A DNA stretch of 64,000 bases from Gamsiella multidivaricata (Eukaryota; Mortierellomycota; Mortierellomycetes; Mortierellales; Mortierellaceae): NCBI RefSeq assembly GCF_025024155.1, contig NW_026251717.1, positions 558,001-622,000 on the forward strand. Direction: 5' to 3'. How positions within the stretch are numbered: position 1 is the stretch's first letter; each line of letters starts with the position of its first letter. The notes beneath the pieces are model-generated. The model was not told the DNA's origin and did not search any database. It saw only the letters and a list, made by a program, of their open reading frames with translations. This document shows, one piece after another, positions 46,062 to 57,818 of this stretch. The position numbers and the translations under genes were made by a program.

Positions 46062-48408
46062 TCATTCCTGGGTGGACTCGTAACTCCAAACACGGGCACG
46101 GGTATCGCCTGAACCAGTGGCAAAGTATGTACCGGCTGGACTCAGGGCAACAGAAATAACTATGCGAAATAGATATCGAGACGCAACCATGGTTAGTGAG
46201 TTGTAGATGGACATGTAAAGTCGAATCGCGGTATGACGAAGAGCAGTCCATACCTGAGTTCTTGTGTCCTTGAAGCATGAATTGAACTGCTGTCGTACTA
46301 GGGTCCCAGAACTGAACTCCACGATCCTTAGAGCCAGAGACGACCCACTTGCCATCTGGAGAAACGGCAACGGAAAGCACAAAATCCTGAGAATAAAAAA
46401 TAAAAAACAAAAACAAGGTCAGCACAGTTCAATGTAAGGATCGATTCCAGTCAGCTGGATGCAATACATTGACGAGTCATTACTTTGTGTCCGTTGAACG
46501 TTGCCTTGCATATCGTGCCCCTTGCTGCACCATTCTGTCCATTTCTGCCAATAAGACCGAGATCCCATGATTTTAATGTGCGGTCCAAACTTCCAGAGAC
46601 AAGGGTCTTGCCATCGGGCGCGAATGCAACGCTGTAAACGGAGTCCTTGTGTCCCTCCAACTTTTCTAATAATTGACCAGAATGAGTGTCCCAGACACGA
46701 ACCATCCGGTCCAGTGATCCAGCCGCAACAAGACGACCATCCGGTGAAATAGCAACCGAGGTCACGCCGGCGTCCTTGATATTTGCATCGCCTACTGTCA
46801 GGACGAACAAACATTTGCCGGTCTCCATGTCCCACACGCGCGCAGTCTGATCCCCAGATCCCGAAACAATAATCCGCCCATCCCGCGAGAAGTCCAATGA
46901 GTAAATATCCTGATCATGGCCCTTCAATATCATGCGGATCTTTTTGCGACCAATTTCCCAAATCTAATGATGAATAATCCCAAGCAGGGGCATTAGTGAT
47001 TTCTTCGATGTTTTGTCAGAGCTAGAGAATGCCAATGGCGACCAAACATACCCTGATTTGCCTGTCTTCGGCACCGGTAGCAAGGAACTTTCCGTCAGGA
47101 CTGAAGCAAACCGAGCGAATATAAAGATCATCCTTTCCAGCAGTGTCATCCGCAAGAACGCTATCCAATAAAAACACTTGGAAGATTAGTCCAACAGCCC
47201 TGCCCGCTGTCCAGTCAAACACGGTAGAAGGAAATTCCGCGACCCTCCTGCATCGGCTTACCAAACGCTCTGGCCTGACTGAATATCAAAGATCTGGGCA
47301 CTGCGGTTACATCCTGTAGCAAGGTATTTGCCGTCGGCGCTGAACCGGACACAGCAAACCACACTGTACATATAACAGACATAAATCATCTTTCATTAGT
47401 GATCCACAATGACGAGAGTGCGTCATATCCTATGCAAGATCATATGTAGCCGTCATTATTGGACTGGGTCAAAACTTGCCTGGTGTGTTCCATTGTGTGA
47501 ACAAGATCAACCTTCAATTGCTGCGGAACTTTGGGATTCGAACTAAGAGAGAATAGGTGTAAAGGCAATGACAATTAGCTGCGGTTCCTGTGGGTCATGA
47601 GATGTTGCAACGTCCTTTGCTTACGAGAACAAATCCTCATGCGGCTTACATTGCAAACCAGTCAGGACCCTCGCGCTTCAATTGCGGTGGGACGTTATCG
47701 GGATCATCGCTCCAGTTGGATGAAGGCGTGTTGGCTCCCCTTCCTGTACGGGCCACAGTAGTTGGGGTCGAGGAAGTTACGCCGGATTTCCGCTTGTTGT
47801 TAGCAGACCCTGCCGGAGAACCAGCTTCTTCCTTTGCCTGAACATATGCGCCTCCCTAAAGACATGCATAAATATAAAACTGTCAGTAATTTGTCGATAC
47901 AGTGACAAAAAAAAAGAAAAAGAAAAAGAAAAGAAACAGGTAGAGAACAAAGGTATACCTTTCCAGGTTTGGCAGGCTGCTTTGAGGATGGTGGTGGGAC
48001 AGGCGAATTGTAACCAGGACCCACTCCTGCAGGTTGTCCGTTGGGGTTACCGTGAGCGTTAGGCGACATATTTCCGTACATACTGCCAGAAGGGCCTGGT
48101 GACGGAACATCTCCCTCCGTCTTGAAACGAGTTCCATCGCTCTCGGTCTTGAATCGCTTTGGCTGGGGCTGGCCTTGTTGAGACAGACCATTACTTCCGT
48201 TCAAATAAGGCGAGTGAGATCCTCCTGGTCCAGGAGGCATGTTTGGTCCACCATAAGGATGCTGTTGCTGCGCTTGCTGCTGCTGCTGCTGTTGTTGCAT
48301 ATGCTGTTGCTGTTGATGATGCTGGACCTGCTGCATATGATGCTGCTGCTGAGCCTGTTGCTGCTGTTGAGTTTGTTGAGCCTGCTGTTGCTGCTGTTGC
48401 TGTTGGGC

Positions 48409-48444
<36 letters not shown>

Positions 48445-49195
48445 CGAGGGATCGACCATCTGAGGCGGCGCAATCAAGCCAGGACCCCCAGGGCCTCCAC
48501 TAATAATGTTCCCGAAGAGATTCGATTGACCGTGTCCGATGTTGGGTGGGGGCGGTTGAGTATGCGACATTTGGTGTGGCAGTTGAACGACTCCTCCGCG
48601 CTGCTCGACCTCGCGTCTCAGTCGTACAACCTCTTCCTCTACCCTAATAATATCAATACAAGGTTCGCGTCGATTAAAATACCAATACAACGTCAGCCAT
48701 TTTAGTTCCACTGCTCTTCAGCATTTGCAGGAAATTGCTCTCAGTACGACCCATGCACGCTTAATACCAATCAAACAGCCAAGCATTTAAAACATAGGTT
48801 CTTACATATGGTATTGGCTCTTCATGGATTCGTGTTTCCTCTCGAGTTCGTACAGAGCTCTTCGAAAGGCGTCCATTTCTTGGATTTGGTTGTTGACTTT
48901 TATTTTTTCATAAGCACGACAAAGAGAGACATTAGACGCGTTGCTGGCTTATTCTGCATCAATGGAGTTGTCCCAACGACGACAAGAAGCATTGAATAGA
49001 AACGATAATCAGATCGCGTTTGGAGAGACACGCGTGTTAATACTTACTCTTGTGTTCACATTCGTCGCGCTGTGCTTTGGCGACCATAGCTTCGTGACTC
49101 AAGCTGTCGAACTCTTGCTTGATGAGATCGAGCCATTCAGGCACACCGGCACTACGGCCAGGAACCATAGGGCGATGGTTGTATATTCCCGACAT
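46062..49195 (-). CDS. TUP1: TUP1/Groucho-type WD40 corepressor
   Basis: Ten exons: 49195..49048, 48896..48806, 48643..47959, 47855..47650, 47542..47480, 47363..47262, 47160..47052, 46963..46484, 46386..46254 and 46159..46062, giving 704 residues. The N-terminus is the Tup1 tetramerisation coiled coil ([38 protein letters not shown]). A glutamine-rich region lies at about residues 143-217. The linker [15 protein letters not shown] precedes a seven-blade propeller from [20 protein letters not shown] to [15 protein letters not shown]. With SSN6/CYC8 it represses transcription through histones and Mediator. Intron 5 starts with GC (CAG|GCAAGT); the reading frame HT|SVVCC confirms it. More than 4 kb upstream is gene-free, which may serve regulation of this gene. 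Confidence 0.94.
48233..48452 (-). repeat. Polyglutamine-coding CAG/CAA tract in TUP1
   Basis: About 220 bases of mixed CAG and CAA codons encode runs of up to about 11 Gln, broken by Ala, Thr, His and Met. Mixed codons reduce slippage. Antisense frames appear Leu-, Val- or Ala-rich and are artefacts. Confidence 0.85.
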
Positions 49196-52100
49196 TTAGG
49201 AATGAAGGGATCGCGATGAAGGGCACTTTTTTTTATTTTATTCGGTAGTAATGATGTTGGGCTCGATCCTCCCTGACGGTTTACTGCCTGTTGGTTGTAT
49301 TCCTGAAAGAGCTGAAGATGAAAAAAAGGCAAACTGATGCTGTTGAAATTAGGGAAGACACGCCAAAAGATGATCCTGGGAAGGAGAAAGAAGAGTGGGA
49401 TGACGAGGTGTGAATCAGAAGAGATGAATCAGAACACTGGCGAGCATGATGAAAACCGTGGCGATGGTTGAGTGTCGCGAGAGGAAGAAGAAAGGGGTTC
49501 CTGGGGTGGCTTTGCATCTTGAACCACCATCCTTTTTTTTTTTTTTTTCCTTCTTTTCTTTTCTTTCTTTTTTCTTTGTTCCGATCTGTGTGTTTTGGGT
49601 CGTTGAATTGCACAGCTGGGTGGGGTGTCTCCTCAAAACGACTGATCGGGGATTTCTGGTTGGTGGATGTGATGTTACCGAGTGTAGCCTACCTGAATAA
49701 ATGATAGAAGGAGGGTTTGAGTCTGCAGAGGAGGGGAGGGAGGAGGGGTGGAAGGTGAGGTTGATGGGGAGAGAGAGGGAGAGAGAGAGAGAGATGGAGC
49801 CGGTGCAGGGGAATTGGCTGATGACGAGGAGTGAGGAAAGGAAAGATGGAAGGGTGTGACCCAGCAGGAGCGGGCAGTGGTGGGAGGATGGACGACGGGC
49901 AGTTCAAACGTGGGAGGGAAAGAAGAGAGTGGATAATCCAGGTTAGGGGCAAATGACATCTTTGCTCAGATTGGCACCGCCTGCAGCAAATCATTTCGTG
50001 TTCTCGATCGTCGTTTTATTTCTTATTTTGTAGCATTCTATTCTATCCTATTCTATCCTTTCTATATTCCACAGGTCTATTTTGGCACACATTGTTCATG
50101 CCATACTGTACACAAATATGGACCGTCAATCTATTGTGGTAGCCCATGCATGTGTGGTATGCCATCCCAACTGCCCCTCGGCACTGTAAAAGCAAGAAAT
50201 GGCAAGAACCAGAAAAAACAACAAAGGGAACAAAAGAAGCAACAGCACACAGCACACCACACCCCCCTTCCCCCCCTAATGCTTTGCATTCAGAGGTATC
50301 CACCGGCAGGAAACAAAAGCAACAAAGCAACAAAGACAAAAGATCCCCTTCCACCTACACACATGTAGGCCACATAGACTACATAGACTACACCACAAAC
50401 CGGATCTTCCTTCTTTTTATTCCGCCGTTGCTCAGCAGCAGCCAGGTGCTCATTTTTTTTTGTTTGTTTGTTGTTGTTTTAGATTTAGGATCTGAAGAGC
50501 AGCCCGGGAACAGTGCCAGGCCTATGAACCCATCATTCGCAAATGGCCCGCGTGCCTGCTTTTGCCCTACTTGCCTTTCATCAACAGAACAACAAACAGA
50601 GCAGACAAACAATCAACCAACCGACAAAACAAAACAATACAAAACAAACAGGCAAAACAAACAGAGCCCATGCTCTGTGCCCCGCAAACCCTCAACTTCA
50701 TCATTGTGCTTGAGTGTATCATCGAGATGCGGTCTTTGTGTGTGTGAAATTGGGTTCATCTCTCCCTCAGGGCCAACCCTAATGAACCCAAAAAAAAAAG
50801 CATAGTCAGATATCGGTTCCCATACACCAATTGGATGAGCGCGCTTCGACCCCCCCCCCCCCCCCCTCCCAGCGCCTTTCGGGTTCTTCAAAATACAAAG
50901 TAGAAGATTGATAATCGAAACACATCGGCCTCCTTCTCCTCCTTCCTCCTCCTGTCCCCTCCGCCTTCGCCTGCAAAAATGTGCTCGGTCCTCCAATATT
51001 TATTCTTGCTTTATTTGTTAGTCCCAATAGGCGTAAGGCATTGAAACTGGGTCCGCGTCTCAATCCCACGCACAGCATAGCCACACAACGCATTCGCGTA
51101 ATATGGCTGATTCGCTTAGCGTTCATTAACATATACTTCTCTTAATGCCGTCCCGCTTCATATCCTTTTTGCGGATCCATCACCATCAATATCATTTGCG
51201 TCCTCCGTCGACAGTAATGATACCCCCCACCGTGTAAGAGCCTGCTCCTACTTCTCCTGCTTTCCTCCGTCAAGTAGTAACAACTCGATTGAGTTCCCAT
51301 GCACTTGATCTTCCTGTAACACGCTTCCTCTTCTTCTTTCTCTTGATTCACTACTGTTGTCAGTAACAGAACACTCACTAACCATACTAATCATTGCCGC
51401 AACACAAGCAATGTTGGTAACGATTCGGATCATTGTCAAGTGAGGGGCGCAGTATATCAACTCGATCATGAAGCAGAAAGTATAGTCGCGCACCTAGATC
51501 ATTCGCATGCACAAAATAATCTCTCTAGTTTTTTTTTTCTTTTCTTTTCTTGTAATCTCCTGCCCAAGGGTCATACTAGGCCCTTCGCTACAGAACAGAT
51601 GTATCGTCGAATGGCTCGAGTGTCATCTCCGATCATCTATCTTCCTGACTATAGAAATCCCCTGAGGGAGAAAGGCACGTCCAGCAATGTGAAATGTGAT
51701 TGACAACAGGTAGGTTAGCTGATAAAGGGTGAAAGAAGGAGAGCCTTTGCGTCGCGCTGTGGATCATAAAAGAAAAAAAAACGAAAACGAAGGCGATCTG
51801 GACATCGAGTAAGTGGGATACGGACTAGAAGGATAACCAAGGGAAGGGGGATGTGAAGGCATCAAACGACTGGAGGGAGGGAGGGAGAGGGGGATGCTAC
51901 CCAAAGTGGTGCTTGTTGTAGAGACCATGGCGTGCCCCGCCCCCCTAAAAGAAACCCGCACTACACTTGTTTTGCATAAACAGGGACACGCGCCCTTTAC
52001 CTGTTACCAATGTAACAATTGGCCATCCATCTCGCCAACAACCGTGTTCATTGGATCGGGCTCGACGCGATCTGTCTTACGAACCTTAAAAGCACGCGTC

Positions 52101-53279
52101 GAAACTCTATTTCAAACCCAAGCAGTGTCTTGAAAAAGGGGGTCGAAAGAAACCTGAAATGCAAATGCAGCATGGAGTACCAAGCGACTTCCCCTAGACG
52201 TCCAAGCGCTCTTTTTTTTTTTTTTTTTTTTTTTTCTTAGACATTAACTCAGTCAAGGGCTCTGGGGGTCACACCTGTCGTCCTCCAAAGTCTAGTCTAG
52301 AAGGACTGTGCGCTGTGCGGTCGCAGCAGCTAAAGTAAACCATGAAAAGTAGTAAAGCGGCTTCTAAGGGCAAATTGAAAAAAAGTCCCCTTTTACTCCT
52401 CACAAGCTTCTTCCTTCCTTCCTTTCAGAATAAATACGTGTAAGTGCAGCCACTGTTCAAGGACCTTGAGGATATATCGAACATCTTAGTATTCGTAGTT
52501 ATCTCCCGTAGTTTAGCTGAGCTGCAGCCGCTGGCTGGCTTGGATAGAAGAGGCTATGCATTCGATATTGCCAGTTACCTGTGCATAGGACAAGATTCCT
52601 TGCCATCGAAGAAGTCGTACATCAAGAACGACCTCTTATTATGAGGATGGAGCCAAGGGCATAGTTTTCGTTCCAGCATAACAAAAAAACAACAACAATA
52701 ACTCGACTTCCACGTGCTGCCTCGCCAGCTTCCTCATAATAAACACCTGCTTTTTTTTTGTCCTCTGCAGATGCGGCTGTTGTCGACATAAAAGATAGTC
52801 CCAGAGCAGACCTGTAGATCCGTTCTGCCCGAGCTGATCTCTAAAAAGCCGGGTTGACTTTTGTTTATCCGGTTTGAGACCCTGTTCTGCAGTCAGAGTC
52901 CGTGCATCAATATCAAACCCCCCACGGCCATATACGGGGAAGGCGTTATCGGCTTCTGTCCAAACACGATCCGTAACCGAGTGAGTGTATACATTGTATC
53001 AACTTGTTTAGTATGAAGACGCGGGGTGGTCGAGAGTAAGGAGGAGAGATGAGTACAACCGAGGACAAAGAGAGGAACCGAAGAGGGGACATGGTGCGGA
53101 CCCGTCCGAAGAGTACAGGTATCGTGGTCAAGGACAACGCTTTTTTTTCTTAACCCTCCCCCCTTCGTAGGGATAAAACCTCAGGAGTAAAGACACATCC
53201 CTGTTTTTTTTGTTACAGCCAAACCACCTTTTTTTTTTTGTAGTTATAGAAGGTCAGGCATTTGCCCTTTATTTCTTTA
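49196..53279. other. Four-kilobase stretch without a recognisable gene
   Basis: This is the region upstream of TUP1 and downstream of the CASTOR-like gene. Contents: the TUP1 leader with poly(T) at 49530-49545, a GA/CT tract at about 49730-49800, an A-rich stretch at 50190-50400, a C run at 50850-50866, a T run of about 24 at 52211-52234, and purine-rich blocks near 51830-51900. No frame with family similarity was found. A 61-codon frame with a hydrophobic start lies at 51248-51433 on the minus strand (see findings). Confidence 0.5.
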
Positions 53280-56200
53280 CTAAGAACTCTCATCGTCTTC
53301 GTCGTCTCCTTCACATCCTTCTTCAAATTCAGACTCCTGGGACGTACTAGCGTCACTGCCGCTAAGGATCTTTTCCGCGTCAGAGAGTCGGTGTTCGACC
53401 ACTAAAATATTGGCGGTACTGAACGTACTCAGGTACAGCAAGTCGATCCCTGCTTCCGTCAATAGCCTTGCGACAGAGTGGATAATACCATACTTGTCTA
53501 ATAAAAGGTCAAAGCAGGCAGCGGATAATTTCCATCAGTATTTTGGTTGCAGTGGCAAACAGGTACCTATTGTCGAGGGAGTTGCATAGAGCACTAACCG
53601 AGGCCAAAGCGATGCAGATCCAGCTGGATGAGTCGGAGAGGATGTGTCTCCATGTCCATAAACAATTCATGCTCCTCAAACTCTTCCAAGATGTAAGTGT
53701 CCGTAATCATGGAGACACACTCTGATGTCGCGGTAAAGGAAAAGAACCGTGGTGCATCGTGCGTCGGCCTAGATCGGCATACAAAGCATAAGTACAGCGT
53801 TAGTTGAGCCACATCCGGTTTGCATTTCCTCGAGACAATTTGTTTCCTGCTTCAAAGACCGTTTCATACCCTCTGCCGGCGCGGATGGCCTCCTTCTTGA
53901 TTTCGTCGTGGTAGAAAAGAATCTTGATGACCTTCAGGATCCATGGTTGATGCCCTGCTTCCAGGTCAGTGTTCAGACCGACGCAGCGGAGACTGTTTTG
54001 AGGCAGCGTTCGAACCGCCTGCTGTCGAAGTTCAAATGCTGTGGTTGTAGTTGGGGACGCCTTGAGCAGCTCAAGTCTAACACCATATTCAGCGTCAATA
54101 TCTGCAGATTCCGCGGATGTCCACGTCGGAGCTCCTCTTCCATGTTGCTGCGCCGAAACGATATCCAGGGGCATAAGCTGCCTAGCCAGCCCATCTATTG
54201 TGTCCACTTGCACAGTATTCTCCACGTCCTCGTGATCGCTGGTTGAGTTTCTGGATCCAGGTGGTGTGGCCAGCGAGAATTCAGAGTGCATTGTGACATG
54301 ACGCGAGTCCGTAGCGGCTGAATACTGTGCCTTTTCATCGCCACTTTGCTCATCGTGGTGCTCCTCCTCCTCGATGTCATGCATGCCGCGTTTCCAGAAA
54401 TGAAGTTGATCAGGAATGGGTGTGTGTGGCGGCGTGGTCCCGACTTCCTCGTCCAGTGCCATGTGGAGGCCATGTTTCGAGAGTGTTGTAAAGACGACAG
54501 GCAGACGGTTTTCTTGGACCTAAAAGGGTACAATTAGAGCGAGATTAGGATGCTGTTGGTGTAGCCGAGACGTAAAGAAAAACCATATGTCCTAGATTGA
54601 GCGCTGAACATACAAAGAGCAGGTCTGTTTGGTACGTGCTCATGTAAAAGATAGAAACTAGGATAGGGAGTAGAGAGAACACGTTAGATTTGAACGCTGC
54701 TTCCTTCCTGTGCAACGTTGCTCTGGACACTAGCGCATATATAGATTGATATTTTTTATCTGGTGATTGGTGTTCCCCCCGATATTCCTCTACAAATTAG
54801 CATCTCCCTTCCGTCCGATCTCCGGATGCAGGTTGGATATAGGAAACACATGGATAGCAAAGTTCGTCGAGTCAGAGAAGAAGAAAAAGAAAAAAACTCT
54901 AACAGGCAGCGGCAGATGGGCTTCCGGTAGTCCGTTGCCGGTGCACGCTAACCAAAAAGAACCTTAATGTGACAAACCATAAAGATTGATAAAAAAAAAA
55001 GATCGTCGCGTTTCATTTCCACTCCTGGGTCCATCCCGCGGTGATCCATCTTGCAGGTTGTTTGTGTGGAACGTTTGCTATTGACCACTAGGAGCTTTTT
55101 TTTCCTTGCCATAGATGTGCATGCATGCAAATGTATGAGGGATTTCCATCTCTATCCATAAGAGCTGCAAGGTGGCCTTGCGTCTCTTTGGTCTCTTTGT
55201 TGCTCACACACACATACCAAATAAATCCCGTTCATCTTTCATGCAACCATGGACATGCCACAGGCCAAAGAAGAGAGAGCTTTACTATCTCTCGCTCGTG
55301 CTTCCCCCGCCTCTTACTGTTGCGCCCACTTTGCCTCTGCTCCTGCAGCTGCGAAGATACATCTCTCATAAATGCAATGCATCTCCTCCACCATGTACCT
55401 CCTCCATGCACTCATCTCCCTATTTTCCTTTCTTTCCATGGCACATCCCACCTTCCATGCCCATCTAAACAAACCCCGAGTTAAAAAAAAAAAAAAAAAA
55501 AAAAACGTTGTTTTGTACATAGGACATATAGGACACGTACCTCCAGCCTTAGCCAATGGCTCTACAATCGTGCACATCCTTGAAGAGTTGAAACTATCGT
55601 CTGCAGCATTTCGCACGCGTAATCATAATGCATGATAGGGTGCATGGCGCGAGAGCAGTATGTAGAGAGTGTCACAGTGTACAAAATCGGGTGTGAGTTA
55701 TTCTTCCTCTTGACTACAATCGCAATCGACAAATAAAGGGTATGGATCGAACGGACTAACCATTATCGACCTGCAGCGCACGATAAATATGATCCGAGAT
55801 CTCGATTCTCGGGCAGAGTTCCTTCACAAAATCTCGTGAGATGTCATCTGCGTCCCCGAAAATGGAGATCTCAAGTGAATTGTCGATGTAGGAAAAGAGG
55901 GGGTCTTTGCGATGCTCTCTATGTGAATGGCTAGACAAGAAGATAAGGATGCGGTCATACGTTAGGGGAAACAAGTCGATCAGATGTAGACAAGGAAACT
56001 CTCCCTCTTCCTCGAGAGCACCTCCTTGTCTATCTGCGGCTAATGATTCTGCGCTGACTCTTTTTATATACAAATGTTGTCGGTGTTTGGATCAGACTGA
56101 GTGATATGAAAAAGAAAGAGAGAGAGAAAGAGGGAGAGAAGTTAAAGTTGGTGGCAAAGAATGAGGGGATGTTGTCACACACCTGTAGTCGCGGAAGAGG

Positions 56201-56292
56201 ATGTGCTTGAGGATGGCATGGCTGCAGATCTCGAGGTCCTCGCGAGGGAACCGCAGCAGGCAGAGTCGGTCTGGCAGGAGGGAGACGGTCAT
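53280..56292 (-). CDS. CASTOR1/GATS-like ACT-domain protein, possible amino-acid sensor
   Basis: Seven exons (56292..56183, 55930..55761, 55600..55541, 54657..54614, 54519..53813, 53768..53599, 53497..53280) encode 492 residues. The order of blocks follows the animal cytosolic arginine sensor for TORC1 (CASTOR1): LPDRLCLLRFPREDLEICSH, DDSFNSSRMCTIVEPLAKAG, then VSIFYMSTYQTDLLF (residues 114-128). A second pair of ACT repeats has LKVIKILFYHDEIKKEA, APRFFSFTATSECVSMITD and EAGIDLLYLSTFSTANILVV. S115 aligns with arginine-contact S111 of CASTOR1, but A449 replaces contact D304. An acidic, disordered insertion of about 130 residues splits the two halves, and the protein ends in an acidic tail. The exon 5 donor (AT|GTGGCT) is weak but is the only one that keeps the frame. 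Confidence 0.8.
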
Positions 56293-56749
56293 GATGGAGT
56301 ATTATGTGCGTAGGACGAGTGGGCGGGAAGGGGGGGGGGGATTGTTTATATGTACAAAAGGCGAGGCGAGGGGAGGAGGGGGAGGGGGACGAGCGAGTGG
56401 AGAAGGATGGGAATGGAAACGAGGAAAAATGAAGCGTATGAATGAATTTAATAGAAGCTGGCTGCAAGGGAGGGGGGAGTGTGCGAGTGGTCGCGAGGAT
56501 GGGGGACGCTAGTGTTGGTGCTAGTGCTGTTGCTGGTGGCGGACACAGCTATCTCCGATGCTTTTCGTTGGTGGACGTTGTTTTGGAAGGGCCCTGTTTT
56601 GTTGACTGCGAAGATGTATGCGAGATTAATCGGCGATGATAATAAAGAGAATAAAAGAGTGAGGGAGTTGGTGGCGTGTGGTGGATGCAAGGGTGCTTTA
56701 TGTGTTTGGGCGGGTGAGTGTGTATGTATATGTGTATGTGTGTGTTCAA

Positions 56750-56788
56750 GAGAGAGAAAGAGAGAAAGAGAGAAAGAGAGAAGGAGGT

Positions 56789-56821
<33 letters not shown>
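56750..56821. repeat. GA microsatellite
   Basis: agagag runs with interspersed aaag, ending in an uninterrupted (ga) tract of about 30 bases. Confidence 0.7.
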
Positions 56822-56823
<2 letters not shown>

Positions 56824-57071
56824 AGGTGAAGGAAGAATTAAAGAAGAGAGGGAGGGGGAGCGATGGATGGGATGAGGGGAATACAGGACCGTATGAGTAA
56901 TCAGCACAGAGTGTACAGAGTGTACAGAGTCTTCTTGCATTTGATATCGATAGGGCCCTTATTTTCCGAACTCAAACTCTATTCCTCATAGACTGCCGGG
57001 CGAATTTTGAACTTTCTTTCTCTCTTTGCCGCTTTGTATGCCTGCATGCTTGCCCTGTCTGGCTCCTCCCT

Positions 57072-57211
57072 CCTGCTGCTTCTGCTGCTGCTGTTGCTGT
57101 TGCTGTTGCTGTTGCCGTTGTTATTATCGTCGTTATCGTTATTATCATTATTATCGTTATTATTACTGTTGTTATTGTTGATGTTGCTGCTGCTGTTGTT
57201 GTTGTCGTCGC
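57072..57211. repeat. Compound trinucleotide microsatellite
   Basis: ctg, ttg, tta, tcg and atc triplets over about 140 bases. Apparent Leu- or Asn-rich frames of 100-170 codons across it are compositional and not genes. Confidence 0.75.
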
Positions 57212-57660
57212 CGGACGGTTTCTCTCTCGCCCAATGGCAAACGGTCTTCGTTTCCCATCCCTGCACAGTCGCACCAAAGGATCCTCTCCGTCTCAACCGC
57301 ATTATCTCCTTTCCTTCTTCGCAATGCTTTTCTCTCCTCCATGTGTCAGTGGAGACATACTTTGCATACATTCCTGATTCTCATTTACGCGTTCCTCCAA
57401 TAAAAAGCCATCATTCTAGAACATTGGTGGTCCGTGGTTTATTCTTTTTGCTCTCTTCCTTTGCTTTTTGCTTTTTTTTTTTTTTTTTTTTAGGTGTTAT
57501 TTTATTTTAAGTGTTTTCCTCGTTTTGACCATACTGGCTCCCAACGTGGCCACAAACAAAAAAAAAGAGAGGAGAGTGTGATACATGCGCTGTAACGACA
57601 TTGGCGGCGGTAGATGAAGGTTGGATAATCCATCATGCAATTGATCAATTGCCGTCCTGT

Positions 57661-57782
57661 TTAAAGGTCCTTGCTGGCGTGCACCTTGATGTAGTACTGA
57701 TGGCGCAACTCACGGTCTGCGAGTACCTTCTTGTGCCAGAAGGTATAGGCAGTAGCGCTAAATTTCATGCAGAGAGGAATAC

Positions 57783-57818
<36 letters not shown>

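Larger units (their letters stand above)
56293..57660. promoter_or_regulatory. Upstream region of the CASTOR-like gene with long microsatellites
   Basis: About 1.4 kb. Contents: a G-rich stretch at 56330-56400, a GA tract at about 56750-56821, and a 140-base (CTG/TTG/TTA)n tract at 57072-57211. No gene is recognised. The right end borders the 3' side of COX9. Confidence 0.45.

Noticed and set aside
48175..48705. Leu-rich plus-strand frame opposite TUP1
   Set aside because: Antisense reading of the CAG/CAA tract.
50146..50805. 219-codon plus-strand frame
   Set aside because: Made of A-rich and CAA-rich low-complexity sequence, with no domain and no promoter features.
57007..57510. 167-codon Leu-rich frame
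   Set aside because: Produced by the trinucleotide microsatellite at 57072-57211. No domain, and the composition is explained by the repeat.
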